A DNA stretch of 64,000 bases from Nonomuraea muscovyensis. GTDB lineage: Bacteria > Actinomycetota > Actinomycetes > Streptosporangiales > Streptosporangiaceae. Shown piece by piece: positions 15,841 to 26,084 of this stretch (positions are counted from its first letter, which is position 1; each line of letters starts with the position of its first letter). Under the pieces are notes generated by a model. The model was not told the origin of the DNA. It saw nothing but the letters and a program-made list of their open reading frames with translations, and made no database searches. The stretch covers positions 868,001 through 932,000 of the forward strand of contig NZ_JACHJB010000004.1 of assembly GCF_014207745.1 (NCBI RefSeq), read 5' to 3'. A program made the translations under genes and the position numbers.

Positions 15841-17184
15841 ATGAAGATCATTAATCCGGCGACCGAAGAGGTCGTCGCCGACGTGGAGCTGGCCGACGCG
15901 GCCGAGGTCGACCGGGCCGTGGAGCGTGCCAGGAAGGCGTTCCCGGCCTGGCGCGAGGTGTCGCCCGGTGACCGGGCGCGGCTGCTGCGCAGGTTCGCCG
16001 ACCTGGTCGGCGAGCACGGCGAGGAGCTGGCCCGGCTGGAGACGGCCAACGCCGGCCACCCGATCGGCAACGCCCGCTGGGAGGCGGGCAGCGTGCGCGA
16101 CGTCCTCCACTTCTACGCCGGGGCGCCCGAGCGCAACCACGGCAAGCAGATCCCGGTGCCCGGGGGCGTGGACGTCACGTTCCAGGAGCCGCTGGGCGTG
16201 GTGGGCGTCATCGTGCCCTGGAACTTCCCGATGCTGATCGCGAGCTGGGGCCTCGCCCCGGCGCTCGCGGCGGGCAACACGGTCATCGTCAAGCCCGCCG
16301 AGTGGACCCCGCTGACCGCGCTGAGGCTGGCCGAGCTGGCCCTGGCGGCGGGCCTCCCCGAGGGGGTGCTCCAGGTCCTGCCCGGGGCAGGGGAGGTCGC
16401 GGGCGCCCGGCTGGTCGAGCACCCCGGCGTGGCCAAGATCGTGTTCACCGGGTCGACCGAGGTGGGCAAGGAGATCGCGGCCAAGGCCGCAGCCCAGGTC
16501 AAGCGCATCACGCTGGAGCTCGGCGGCAAGTCGGCGAACATCGTCTTCGCCGACTCCGACCTCGACAAGGCGGCGCGGACCGCCCCGTACGCGGTCTTCG
16601 ACAACTCGGGACAAGACTGCTGCGCCCGCTCGCGGCTGCTCGTCCAGGCCGAGGTCTACGACGAGTTCCTCGACCGGCTCGGACAGGCCGTGCGCGGGGT
16701 CAAGGTCGGCGACCCGCTCGACGAGAACACCGAGATGGGGCCGCTGGTCAGCGCCGAGCATCTCGACCGGGTGCGGGGCTTCGTCGACGACGCCCCCTAT
16801 CTGCAGGGCGCGTGCCCGTCCGGCAAGGGCTACTGGTTCCCGCCGACCGTGCTGACCTCCAAGGTCACCGACCGCGCCTTCACCGAGGAGATCTTCGGCC
16901 CGGTCGTGTCCGTGGTTCCGTTCGCGGACGAGGCGGAGGCCGTGCGGATCGCCAACGACACCCGCTACGGCCTGAGCGGCTCCATCTGGACGCGTGACGT
17001 CGGCCGGGCCCTGCGGGTGGCCAGGGCGGTCGAGGCCGGCGCCCTGTCGGTCAACTCGCACTCGTCGGTGCGCTACTGGACGCCGTTCGGCGGCTTCAAG
17101 GAGTCGGGACTCGGCCGCGAGCTCGGCCCCGACGCCCTGGCGGCGTTCACCGAGACCAAGAACGTCTTCATCTCATCGGAGTGA
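15841..17184 (+). CDS. Aldehyde dehydrogenase family protein
   Basis: 447 residues, slightly short for the family (about 480). Motifs are 'VIVPWNFPMLIASWGLAPAL' (cofactor and oxyanion Asn), 'VKPAEWTPLTAL', the catalytic Glu in 'ITLELGGKSANIVF' and the nucleophile in 'NSGQDCCARSRLLV'; two adjacent cysteines are present. 'EEIFGPVVSV' and 'PFGGFKESGLGRELG' close the fold. In the pathway it would oxidise the gamma-glutamyl aldehyde made from the glutamylated amine. It starts nine bases after the ligase stop, with GGAAGGGC as ribosome site. The homologue in the syntenic M. tuberculosis cluster is AldC (Rv2858c). Confidence 0.9.
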   Translation: MKIINPATEEVVADVELADAAEVDRAVERARKAFPAWREVSPGDRARLLRRFADLVGEHGEELARLETANAGHPIGNARWEAGSVRDVLHFYAGAPERNHGKQIPVPGGVDVTFQEPLGVVGVIVPWNFPMLIASWGLAPALAAGNTVIVKPAEWTPLTALRLAELALAAGLPEGVLQVLPGAGEVAGARLVEHPGVAKIVFTGSTEVGKEIAAKAAAQVKRITLELGGKSANIVFADSDLDKAARTAPYAVFDNSGQDCCARSRLLVQAEVYDEFLDRLGQAVRGVKVGDPLDENTEMGPLVSAEHLDRVRGFVDDAPYLQGACPSGKGYWFPPTVLTSKVTDRAFTEEIFGPVVSVVPFADEAEAVRIANDTRYGLSGSIWTRDVGRALRVARAVEAGALSVNSHSSVRYWTPFGGFKESGLGRELGPDALAAFTETKNVFISSE

Positions 17185-17189
17185 CTCAC

Positions 17190-17954
17190 ATGCAGCGTTT
17201 GCAGGAGCGCGTCGCCGTCATCACCGGCGCGGGCAGCGGCATCGGGCTCGCCACGGCGCGCCGTTTCGCCGAGGAGGGCGCCCGGGTGGTGTGCGTCGAC
17301 GTCGACGAGGAGGCCGGCACCAAGGCCGCCGCCGAGGTCGGCGGCCGCTACATCAAGGCCGACGTGACCAGCGAGGCCGACGTCGCCCGGATGTACCAGA
17401 CGGCGTTCGACTCCTACGGCAGCGTCGACATCGCCTTCAACAACGCCGGCATCTCGCCGCCCGACGACGACTCCATCCTGGAGACCGGGATCGAGGCGTG
17501 GCGCCGCGTCCAGGAGGTGAACCTGACGAGCGTCTACCTGTGCTGCAAGCACGTCATCCCGTACATGCAGCGGCAGGGCAAGGGCTCGATCATCAACACG
17601 GCGTCGTTCGTGGCCGTCATGGGATCGGCCACCTCGCAGATCTCCTACACCGCGTCCAAGGGCGGCGTCCTCGCCATGTCGCGCGAGCTCGGCGTGCAGT
17701 TCGCGCGCGAGGGCATCCGGGTGAACGCCCTGTGCCCCGGCCCGGTCAACACGCCGCTGCTGCAGGAGCTGTTCGCCAAGGACCCGGAGCGCGCGCAGCG
17801 CCGCCTGGTGCACGTGCCGATGGGCCGCTTCGCCGAGGCCACGGAGATCGCCGCCGCGGTGGCGTTCCTGGCCAGCGACGACTCGTCGTTCATCACGGGG
17901 TCGGAGTTCCTGGTGGACGGCGGGATCTCCGGCGCGTACGTGACACCCCTGTGA
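17190..17954 (+). CDS. SDR family oxidoreductase (3-oxoacyl-ACP reductase-like)
   Basis: 254 residues of a classical SDR: 'ITGAGSGIGLATARRFAEEG' near residue 12, 'DVDEEAG' (NAD-preferring Asp), 'FNNAGISPP', catalytic Ser in 'NTASFVAVMG' and 'YTASKGGVLAMSREL', and the C-terminal 'FLASDDSSFITGSEFLVDGG'. It is likely the amine- or alcohol-dehydrogenating step of the cluster, corresponding to Rv2857c in M. tuberculosis. ATG 17190 has GGAG 8 bases upstream; a GTG at 17181 overlapping the previous stop would also be coupled. The substrate is not known. Confidence 0.87.
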   Translation: MQRLQERVAVITGAGSGIGLATARRFAEEGARVVCVDVDEEAGTKAAAEVGGRYIKADVTSEADVARMYQTAFDSYGSVDIAFNNAGISPPDDDSILETGIEAWRRVQEVNLTSVYLCCKHVIPYMQRQGKGSIINTASFVAVMGSATSQISYTASKGGVLAMSRELGVQFAREGIRVNALCPGPVNTPLLQELFAKDPERAQRRLVHVPMGRFAEATEIAAAVAFLASDDSSFITGSEFLVDGGISGAYVTPL

Positions 17955-17970
17955 GAGTCCTGGAGTCATC

Positions 17971-18660
17971 GTGAGTCGTCCCGTCATCGGCATCACCACC
18001 TACGTCGAGCCCGCCCGGTTCACCGTGTGGGACATGACCGTCGCGCTCCTGCCGTACACGTACGTGGAGCAGGTGGAGCGGGCGGGCGGCCAGCCGGTGC
18101 TGCTGCCGCCCGCCGGCCGGCCGGCCGAGTTGGTGGGGCGGCTCGACGGGCTCATCGTGGCCGGCGGGGGCGACATCGACCCCCGCCGGTACGGTGCCGA
18201 GCAGCACGAGAGCACCGGCTACCTCCGCCCGGCGCGCGACACGACCGAGTTCGACCTGCTGTCGGCCGCGCTCGACGCGGAGCTGCCCTACCTGGGCATC
18301 TGCCGGGGGCTCCAGGTGCTCAACGTGACTCTCGGCGGCAGCCTGCACCAGCATCTGCCCGAGGTGGTCCGCCACACCGAGCACGCCCCGGCCCCCGGCC
18401 GCTTCGGCCACCTGCCCGTCTGCGCCACGCCGGGCTCGCGGGTGGCCAAGGCGCTGGGCGCCGAGCCCGTGGAGGTGCCGCACTACCACCACCAGGCCGT
18501 CGACCGGCTCGCGCTGGGCCTGACCGTCACGGCCGTGGCCGACGACGGCACGATCGAGGCCGTGGAGCTGGAGTCGCGGCACTTCGCCGTGGGGGTCCAG
18601 TGGCATCCGGAGGCCGCCACCGACTGCGCGCTGTTCGAGGCGCTGGTCGCCGCCTGCTGA
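17971..18660 (+). CDS. Gamma-glutamyl-gamma-aminobutyrate hydrolase family protein (peptidase C26)
   Basis: 229 residues of a class-I glutamine-amidotransferase fold. The nucleophile elbow is 'LPYLGICRGLQVLN' (Cys near residue 112), the catalytic His and Glu lie in 'AVGVQWHPEAATDC' and the oxyanion region in 'LIVAGGGDIDPRRYG'. PuuD-type enzymes remove glutamate from the gamma-glutamyl intermediate, closing the pathway begun by the ligase. The GTG start is 16 bases after the SDR stop. The syntenic protein in M. tuberculosis is Rv2859c. Confidence 0.9.
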   Translation: MSRPVIGITTYVEPARFTVWDMTVALLPYTYVEQVERAGGQPVLLPPAGRPAELVGRLDGLIVAGGGDIDPRRYGAEQHESTGYLRPARDTTEFDLLSAALDAELPYLGICRGLQVLNVTLGGSLHQHLPEVVRHTEHAPAPGRFGHLPVCATPGSRVAKALGAEPVEVPHYHHQAVDRLALGLTVTAVADDGTIEAVELESRHFAVGVQWHPEAATDCALFEALVAAC

Positions 18661-18691
18661 CCGTCGCGGCCGCCCTGGTGGAAGCCGCCGC

Positions 18692-18721
18692 GCGACAACG
18701 ACCCCGTCCCGGCACTAGGCT
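18692..18721 (+). promoter_or_regulatory. Promoter for the glycine riboswitch-gcvT transcript
   Basis: GCGACA (18692-18697), an 18-base spacer and TAGGCT (18716-18721). Transcription would begin about 12 bases before the first aptamer. The match is moderate. Confidence 0.4.
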
Positions 18722-18740
18722 GGCGGCATCACCGGCGACA

Positions 18741-18925
18741 CCGTGCGGGAGAGCGCCCTGGTAGCCATCCAGAGCCCCTGAAGGAGCAAGCCCTCCCCGC
18801 AAACCTCTCAAGGCAAAGGACCGCACGGCCGAGGTGACCTCTGGAAAGCAGGCCCGCGGGCCTCGCCGAAGGTGAAAGTCCGGCAAAACTCGGGCGAAGC
18901 TCTCAGGCATCCATGACAGAGGGGG
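18741..18925 (+). ncRNA. Tandem glycine riboswitch
   Basis: Two aptamers in series. The first is closed by CCGTGCGG (18741-18748) pairing with CCGCACGG (18821-18828) and has the core GGGAGAGCGCC, CCTGAAGGAGCAA and CTCAAGGCAAAGGACCG. The second starts at CCTCTGGAAAG (18838 on), has CGCCGAAGGTGAAA and CTCTCAGGCATCCATGACAG, and closes with CAGAGG (18917-18922). The short linker between aptamers is typical of this class. It lies directly before gcvT, with the gcvT ribosome site about 30 bases downstream, so it should switch on glycine cleavage and downstream genes when glycine is abundant. Confidence 0.95.
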
Positions 18926-18963
18926 AGGATGCTGGCATCCGACCCTGCCCAGAGGTGCGCTTC

Positions 18964-20045
<1,082 letters not shown>

Positions 20046-20049
<4 letters not shown>

Positions 20050-20435
20050 GCAACATCCCCGACGAGCTGAGCTACACCAAGGAACACGAGTGGGTGGCCG
20101 GGCTCGACGAGTCCGTCAACGTGACCGTGGGCATCACGGCGTACGCGGCCGAGGCCCTGGGCGACGTGGTCTACGTGCAGCTTCCCGAGGCCGGCACGAC
20201 CGTCCAGGCCGGTGACTCGGTCGGCGAAGTGGAGTCCACCAAGTCGGTGAGCGAGATCTACGCCCCGCTCGGCGGCGAGGTCGTCGAGGTCAACCAGGCC
20301 GTCGTGGACGACCCCTCGCTGGTCAACAACGACCCCTACGGCGAGGGCTGGATGTTCCGCGTACGCGTGGAGGGCGACCCCGAGGACCTGCTCTCGGCCG
20401 AGGAGTACAAGGCACTCACTTCGGGCGAGTCCTGA
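20046..20435 (+). CDS. gcvH: Glycine cleavage system H protein
   Basis: A 129-residue lipoyl carrier protein. The lipoylation site is the Lys of 'VGEVESTKSVSEIYAPL' near residue 63, in the usual hairpin turn. 'YTKEHEWV' at the start and 'LVNNDPYGEGWMFRVRVE' near the end are conserved. It shuttles the aminomethyl group from GcvP to GcvT and the dihydrolipoyl group to the L protein. GTG overlaps the gcvT stop by four bases and AGGAGG (20035-20040) lies 5 bases upstream. Confidence 0.96.
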
Positions 20436-20442
20436 CCGAACC

Positions 20443-20466
20443 GCCGGGGCCCGGCCGGGCCCCGGC
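20443..20466. terminator. Perfect 24-bp GC palindrome between gcvH and sdaA
   Basis: Bases 20443-20466 read the same on both strands (core CCGGGGCCCGGCCGGGCCCC), lying 8 bases after the gcvH stop and 22 before the sdaA ATG. As RNA it would form a 10-11 bp all-GC hairpin with no T-tract. It may attenuate transcription into sdaA or protect the upstream mRNA end. Confidence 0.5.
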
Positions 20467-20487
20467 CCTCATGAAGGGCGCACATCA

Positions 20488-21850
<1,363 letters not shown>

Positions 21851-21864
<14 letters not shown>

Positions 21865-22396
21865 CGGACGCCTGCCGGGAGGACTGGCGGGAGGACTGCC
21901 GGCGGACGTGCAGGCGGACGATCGTGCCGACCTCGTCGTCGCAGACCTCCCGGCGGATGCGGCCCACGATGTCGCGGTCGAGCTTGCCCGCCATCGCGCC
22001 GACGTCGGCCGACGGCGGACAGGTGACGGCGACGCGCAGCCGGACACCGTCGCCCACCACGCGCACCCCGGCCCGGCTGAGCCCCTCGACGTCCTTGAGC
22101 CCGACGCACAGCATGGCCGTCCCCGTGCCCGACCGGAACCCCCGCCGGCCCCAGCCCAGGCAGATGAGCAGCCAGCGGAGTGTCACCAGGGCCAGCAGCA
22201 CCATCCCGAGCGCCGCCGCCCACAGCGCCCACGGCTGGTCGGCGATGGCCTCGGCCGTGCGGTCGGGCAGCACCTTCGCCCGCGGCGGCAGCCCCGGCAG
22301 TTTGCCCTTGCCGCGCAGCCACATGTAGGCCGCGGCGAGGAGCAACAGCGCGCCCACGACGGCCAGGCCGATCCGGTTGCCCCCGTACTGCCGCAT
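21851..22396 (-). CDS. amaP: Alkaline shock response membrane anchor protein AmaP
   Basis: 181 residues. Two hydrophobic segments ('IGLAVVGALLLLAAAYMWL' near 10-30 and 'AALGMVLLALVTLRWLLICL' near 65-85) form a hairpin anchor, followed by a cytoplasmic domain with an Asp23-like alternating beta/alpha pattern ('GVRLRVAVTCPPSADVGAMA', 'VRRQ'). AmaP proteins anchor Asp23-type envelope-stress proteins to the membrane; the Asp23 partners are not in this window. ATG 22396 has GGAGGGA 6 bases upstream and overlaps the stop (TGATG) of the small ORF before it. The last residues are a Ser/Gln/Arg tail. Confidence 0.8.
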
Positions 22397-22515
22397 CACC
22401 GCTCCCTCCACCGTGACCGCTCGTCCCGCCGCGGCGACCGCCCGTCGGTCTCCCGCCGCATCACCGCGCCTTCCCGCATCACCGCGCCTTCCCGCATCGC
22501 CGCGCCTTCCCGCAT
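22396..22515 (-). CDS. Candidate 39-residue coupling ORF built from 18-bp repeats
   Basis: ATG at 22515 overlaps the DUF6286 stop (TGATG) and its own stop overlaps the amaP ATG (TGATG), so three reading frames are chained by reinitiation-type junctions. The peptide begins with three copies of 'MREGA(A/V)' and ends in a basic tail ('RRETDGRSPRRDERSRWRER'). Every repeat unit carries GGAAGG followed by ATG. It is unlike any protein I know; it may be only a translational bridge between its neighbours. Confidence 0.4.
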   Translation of the reverse strand: MREGAAMREGAVMREGAVMRRETDGRSPRRDERSRWRER

Positions 22516-22527
22516 CACCGCCCCTTC
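22456..22527. repeat. Four 18-bp tandem repeats
   Basis: Units CCGCATCACCGCGCCTTC at 22456-22473, 22474-22491, 22492-22509 (one change) and 22510-22527 (one change). The array overlaps the 3' end of the DUF6286 gene and the start of the small ORF. Because 18 is a multiple of 3, copy-number change keeps the small ORF in frame. Confidence 0.9.
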
Positions 22528-23114
22528 CTGCGCAGGCGCACCACGACCTCTCCCGCGGCGAGCGTGCCCACCCCGGCCAGGCGGTCGCCCACGGCGATAC
22601 CGACCTGCCTGAGCATCGCGCCCGTGCTCTCCGCCCGGGTCACCACGGCGACCTCGATCGTGCGCCTGCGCAGCCGTACCCGGGCCCGGTCCACGCCCTC
22701 GACCTCCTCCGCGACGGCTCGCAGGGTGCGGCGCAGTCCCACCCGGGTGATCCCGATGACGATCTTCGGGTCGGACGTCTCGACCGGCACCAGCCTGCAG
22801 CGGCCCGGCAGGACGGCCAGCCCCAGCAGCGTCAGCCCCGCTCCCGCCACCCACAGCGCGGCGAACGGCAGCTCGCTCCACGTGTGCCGGCCCGCCAGTT
22901 CCAGGACGCGATCCACCGGCAGCCACCGCAGCGGGCTCCCCAGCAGCGCCGACACCACCTCGGCCGCGGTGCCCGCGAGCACGACGGTCAGGATGAACGC
23001 GACCACGGCCCCCGCGGGTGTGCGAGCAGGTCGCAGCGCCCGGGTGGACCGGCGGAGCGGGCTCTCGTCCGCGGCGACGCCGGCACCGGGGAGTATCTGC
23101 TGGAACGTGGTCAT
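22515..23114 (-). CDS. DUF6286 domain-containing membrane protein
   Basis: 199 residues from ATG 23114. Two membrane segments ('GAVVAFILTVVLAGTAAEVV' near 33-52 and 'PFAALWVAGAGLTLLGLAVL' near 85-105) precede a cytoplasmic domain with an Asp23-like pattern ('VGLRRTLRAVAEEVEGVDRA', 'RRRTIEVAVVTRAESTG'). In actinomycetes this protein is encoded between Asp23 family genes and amaP. No strong ribosome site was seen, so an upstream in-frame start (up to 23201) remains possible. It is followed by the 39-residue coupling ORF and amaP. Confidence 0.72.
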   Translation of the reverse strand: MTTFQQILPGAGVAADESPLRRSTRALRPARTPAGAVVAFILTVVLAGTAAEVVSALLGSPLRWLPVDRVLELAGRHTWSELPFAALWVAGAGLTLLGLAVLPGRCRLVPVETSDPKIVIGITRVGLRRTLRAVAEEVEGVDRARVRLRRRTIEVAVVTRAESTGAMLRQVGIAVGDRLAGVGTLAAGEVVVRLRRKGR

Positions 23115-23251
23115 CACACCGATCAGAGGTACAGGGGCGAGGCGGCCGGGGGTCCCGCCCTCGCCGCCGGTTTGCAGGATCATTACGAGCCATCCGGACA
23201 ACGTGAACTGCCCTCATGTTCATTTGCCGGATATGCGGATACGCTGCCGAT

Positions 23252-24445
23252 ATGGACGACCGCCCGCGCTACGACCGCGCCACAGCGGCTCTCGACCCGC
23301 CCTTCGCGATGCTCGACCTCGTCGCCCTGCGCGCCAACGCCGCGGATCTCGTCCGGCGGGCGGCGGGCAAGCCGATCCGGGTGGCGACCAAATCCATCCG
23401 CTCCCGGCCGGTGCTCGACCGGATCCTGGCCATGGACGGCTTCCGGGGCCTGATGGCGTTCACGCTGCCGGAGGCGCTCTGGCTGGTCGCCGAGGGGTTC
23501 ACCGACGTACTGGTGGCGTATCCGACGGCGGACCGGCAGGCGATCACGGCCCTCGCCGGCGACCCCCGGGCGGCCCGGGAGATCACGCTGACCGTGGACT
23601 CCACCGAGCACCTCGACCACCTCGACCGCGTGCTGGCCCAGAGCCGGCCCCGCCAGGAGCTCCGCATCTGCCTGGACATCGATGCCGGATATGTGGCCCT
23701 CGGCGGGAAGTTCCGGGCAGGTGCGCTCCGCTCCCCCGTCCGCGAGCCCGAGCAGGCCGCCGAGATCGCCGCCGAGATCGCCAAGCGTCCCGGGTTCCGC
23801 CTGGTGGGGCTGCTCGCCTACGAGGCGCAGATCGCCGGCGTCGGCGACACGCCACCCGGCAACGCCCTCATCAGCCGGGCGATCCGGATCATGCAGGCCC
23901 GCTCGGCCCGCGACCTCATCCTGCGCCGCGGCCGCGTCGTGAACGCCGTCAGCGGGCTGTGCGACCTCGAGTTCGTCAACGGCGGCGGCACCGGCTCGGT
24001 CGAGCGCACCGTGCGCGAGAAGGCCGTCACCGAGGTGGCCGCCGGATCGGGGTTCTTCCATCCCCGCCTGTTCGACTTCTACAGCGGCTTCACCGGCCGG
24101 CCGGCCGCCCTGTTCGCCCTGCCGGTCGTCCGGCGGCCCGCCCCGGGCACGGTCACCGTGCTCGGCGGCGGCTACGTCGCCTCGGGCCCCGCCGACCCGA
24201 TGCGCCTGCCGCAGCCGTACCTGCCCGCGGGCCTGCGCTACGCCCCCGACGAGGGCGCCGGCGAGGTGCAGACGCCTCTGCTCGGAGAGGCGGCCTACGA
24301 CCTGCGGGTGGGCGACCGCGTGTGGTTCAGGCACGCCAAGGCCGGGGAGCTGTGCGAGCGGTTCGCCACGCTCCACCTGGTGGAGGGCGACACGCTCGTG
24401 GAGTCGGTGCCGACCTACCGCGGCGAGGGCAAGACCTTCCTCTGA
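23252..24445 (+). CDS. PLP-dependent amino acid deaminase/aldolase (alanine racemase N-terminal fold)
   Basis: 397 residues. The N-terminal alanine-racemase-type barrel has the PLP lysine in 'IRVATKSIRSRPVLDRIL' (about residue 46), 'LRICLDIDAGYVALGGKFRA', 'RLVGLLAYEAQIAGVGD' and 'EFVNGGGTGSVERTVREKAV'. The C-terminal D-ser_dehydrat-like beta domain (about 285-397) has His and Cys residues ('VWFRHAKAGELCERFATLHL') that usually bind a metal. The family covers D-threonine aldolase and D-serine dehydratase-like enzymes; the substrate is unknown. ATG 23252 follows TACGCT (23240-23245) by six bases, so the mRNA may be leaderless. Confidence 0.87.
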   Translation: MDDRPRYDRATAALDPPFAMLDLVALRANAADLVRRAAGKPIRVATKSIRSRPVLDRILAMDGFRGLMAFTLPEALWLVAEGFTDVLVAYPTADRQAITALAGDPRAAREITLTVDSTEHLDHLDRVLAQSRPRQELRICLDIDAGYVALGGKFRAGALRSPVREPEQAAEIAAEIAKRPGFRLVGLLAYEAQIAGVGDTPPGNALISRAIRIMQARSARDLILRRGRVVNAVSGLCDLEFVNGGGTGSVERTVREKAVTEVAAGSGFFHPRLFDFYSGFTGRPAALFALPVVRRPAPGTVTVLGGGYVASGPADPMRLPQPYLPAGLRYAPDEGAGEVQTPLLGEAAYDLRVGDRVWFRHAKAGELCERFATLHLVEGDTLVESVPTYRGEGKTFL

Positions 24446-24484
24446 CCCGCCGCGACCGCCCGCCGGCCGTCCCCTGCGCCCGCC

Positions 24485-24826
24485 TCAGCGGCGGCGGCCG
24501 CGGCGGCGCAGGAGCGCGACGGCCGCGCCCACCACGAGCACGGCGCCCAGCCCGATCAGCACCGGCGCCAGGTTGGGCGGCTCCTCCTCCCAGAGCCGGT
24601 CGGCGTCGGCGCCGTCCCCGGCCCGAGGCAGCGACCGAGGCGCGACGCCCAGCGCGTCACCCACGGACGCCACGAAGTGTCCCGCCCGGGTCCGCACGTC
24701 GGCCACCGTGCGTTCGGCGACCCGCTTGGGGCTCACCCGGTCGGCGATGGCGTCGACCGTCTGCGCCAACTCGGCGCGCGTCCGCGCGATCCGCCGCTCC
24801 AGCTCGTCGGGATCGGTGTCAGCCAT
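24485..24826 (-). CDS. DUF3618 domain-containing protein
   Basis: 113 residues. The N-terminal DUF3618 helix 'PDELERRIARTRAELAQTVD' then 'AIADRVSPKRVAERT' is characteristic, and a single membrane helix near the C-terminus ('APVLIGLGAVLVVGAAVALL') is followed by an Arg-rich end. These proteins accompany phage-holin-family membrane proteins in actinomycetes and look like small membrane-tethered helices; the function is unknown. ATG 24826 has AGAGGAG 6 bases upstream. Confidence 0.85.
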   Translation of the reverse strand: MADTDPDELERRIARTRAELAQTVDAIADRVSPKRVAERTVADVRTRAGHFVASVGDALGVAPRSLPRAGDGADADRLWEEEPPNLAPVLIGLGAVLVVGAAVALLRRRGRRR

Positions 24827-24978
24827 GGATCTCCTCTCGACCACGCTCATGGTCGTCCTCGTCCCCGAGATCGGGACGGGCACACCCGCTCTGGCCGTGA
24901 TCAGTCTGTCAGGTCGGCACGCCGTACGGCACAGCAGGCGGGCCGGTAGGTTTTGCTGGAAGAACTCTGGAGGGCCCC

Positions 24979-25452
24979 ATGACCGAAACCAAGCTCGCGC
25001 CCGGCGACGCCGCGCCCGAGTTCACGCTACCCGCCGCCGACGGAAAGACCGTCGCGCTCGACGACCTCCGCGGCAAGCGGGTGATCCTCTATTTCTACCC
25101 TGCCGCGATGACCCCGGGCTGCACCAAGCAGGCGTGCGACTTCCGCGACAACCTGAACCAGTTGACGGCGGAGGGTTTCGTCGTTCTCGGCGTGTCAAAG
25201 GACAAGACGGACAAGCTGCTTAAGTTCACCGAACGCGACGCCCTGACGTTCCCGCTCCTGTCGGACCCGGACCTCGATGTCCACAAGACCTACGGCGCGT
25301 ACGGCACCAAGAAGCTCTACGGCAAGGAGGTCGTGGGCGTCATCCGCTCCACCTTCGTCATCGACGCCGACGGCAAGATCGAGCAGGCCCTCTACAACGT
25401 GAAGGCCACCGGCCACGTGGCCTCCCTGAAGAAGAAGCTCGGCCTCTCCTGA
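24979..25452 (+). CDS. bcp: Thioredoxin-dependent peroxiredoxin Bcp
   Basis: A 157-residue atypical peroxiredoxin of the PrxQ/Bcp class that reduces hydroperoxides in the cytoplasm. Peroxidatic Cys lies in 'YPAAMTPGCTKQACDFRDN'; the second Cys five residues later is the usual resolving position of this class. 'FTLPAADGKTVALDDLRGKR', 'VLGVSKDKTDKLLKFTERDA' and 'RSTFVIDADGKIEQALYNVK' complete the fold. TCTGGAGGG lies 6-7 bases before ATG 24979. It is divergent from the DUF3618 gene; a TAGGTT (24947-24952) could be its -10. Confidence 0.95.
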   Translation: MTETKLAPGDAAPEFTLPAADGKTVALDDLRGKRVILYFYPAAMTPGCTKQACDFRDNLNQLTAEGFVVLGVSKDKTDKLLKFTERDALTFPLLSDPDLDVHKTYGAYGTKKLYGKEVVGVIRSTFVIDADGKIEQALYNVKATGHVASLKKKLGLS

Positions 25453-25562
25453 CCCACCCGCGGGCCCCATTCGCACAAGGTCCACCGATCCGGAATCCCC
25501 CACACGGGGAAGGTGAATGAAGCACCGGAGAAATGTCAGTGGCATTTTCTACGATGGGGCCC

Positions 25563-26084
25563 ATGGCGGCTTACCTCAAATACACGCCTGAAATCCTTGC
25601 CGAGGCCGCGGCCGGTGCACGTAGCGTGGCGGACATACTCCGCCATCTAGGCATTAAGTGGACAGGCGGCAGCCACGCTCACATCAGCCGGCGCCTGAAG
25701 CACTTCGGCATCGACACCTCCCACTTCGTGGGACAGGCTCACGGCAGGGGCAGACCCGCCGCCAACTCCCGGCCCTACCAGCAGATTCTGATCCAGCGTC
25801 CACCCGGCTCCATCCGCGAGAAGGCGCCCACGCTGCGCCGTGCATTGCGAGCGGCAGGGGTTCCCCACGCCTGCGCAGGCTGTAGTATTGACGGCACGTG
25901 GCAGGGAAAGCCGCTTACGCTCCATGTCGACCACATCAACGGTGACTGGCTCGACAATCGCCTGGAGAATCTGCGCTTCCTCTGCCCCAACTGCCATTCC
26001 CAGACCGAAAACTATGCCGGGAAGGGAAAGGCGAAAAGGGGTCGTAGCCCAATGGCAGAGGCGCAGTCTTTAGGTGGCTGTTAG
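25563..26084 (+). CDS. Small HNH endonuclease whose 3' end lies inside a tRNA gene
   Basis: 173 residues from ATG 25563 (in-frame ATGs at 25533 and 25554 are alternatives). The N-terminal half looks like a DNA-binding helical module ('AGARSVADILRHLGIKWTGG', 'RRLKHFGIDTSHFVGQ'). The C-terminal HNH domain has CxxC 'CAGC', 'LHVDHINGDWLDNRLENL' and the second zinc pair with the last His in 'RFLCPNCHSQTENY'. All metal and catalytic positions are kept. The gene is visibly more AT-rich than its neighbours. The last 15 codons (after 'GKAKRG') read through the 5' half of the tRNA, and the TAG stop at 26082-26084 is in its variable region. This suggests a mobile HNH gene placed beside, or co-inherited with, the tRNA. 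Confidence 0.85.
   Translation: MAAYLKYTPEILAEAAAGARSVADILRHLGIKWTGGSHAHISRRLKHFGIDTSHFVGQAHGRGRPAANSRPYQQILIQRPPGSIREKAPTLRRALRAAGVPHACAGCSIDGTWQGKPLTLHVDHINGDWLDNRLENLRFLCPNCHSQTENYAGKGKAKRGRSPMAEAQSLGGC

Noticed and set aside
14590..17061. Minus-strand open frame of 823 codons
   Set aside because: It is antisense to the GS-like and aldehyde dehydrogenase genes; composition is the GC-bias shadow type (Ala/Arg/Gly/Val/His-rich, no motif).
18913..18963. Upstream in-frame ATG for gcvT
   Set aside because: It lies inside the second glycine aptamer and has no ribosome site, while ATG 18964 does.
22456..22527. Possible CRISPR array
   Set aside because: The 18-bp units are contiguous with no spacers; no cas genes are present anywhere in the window.
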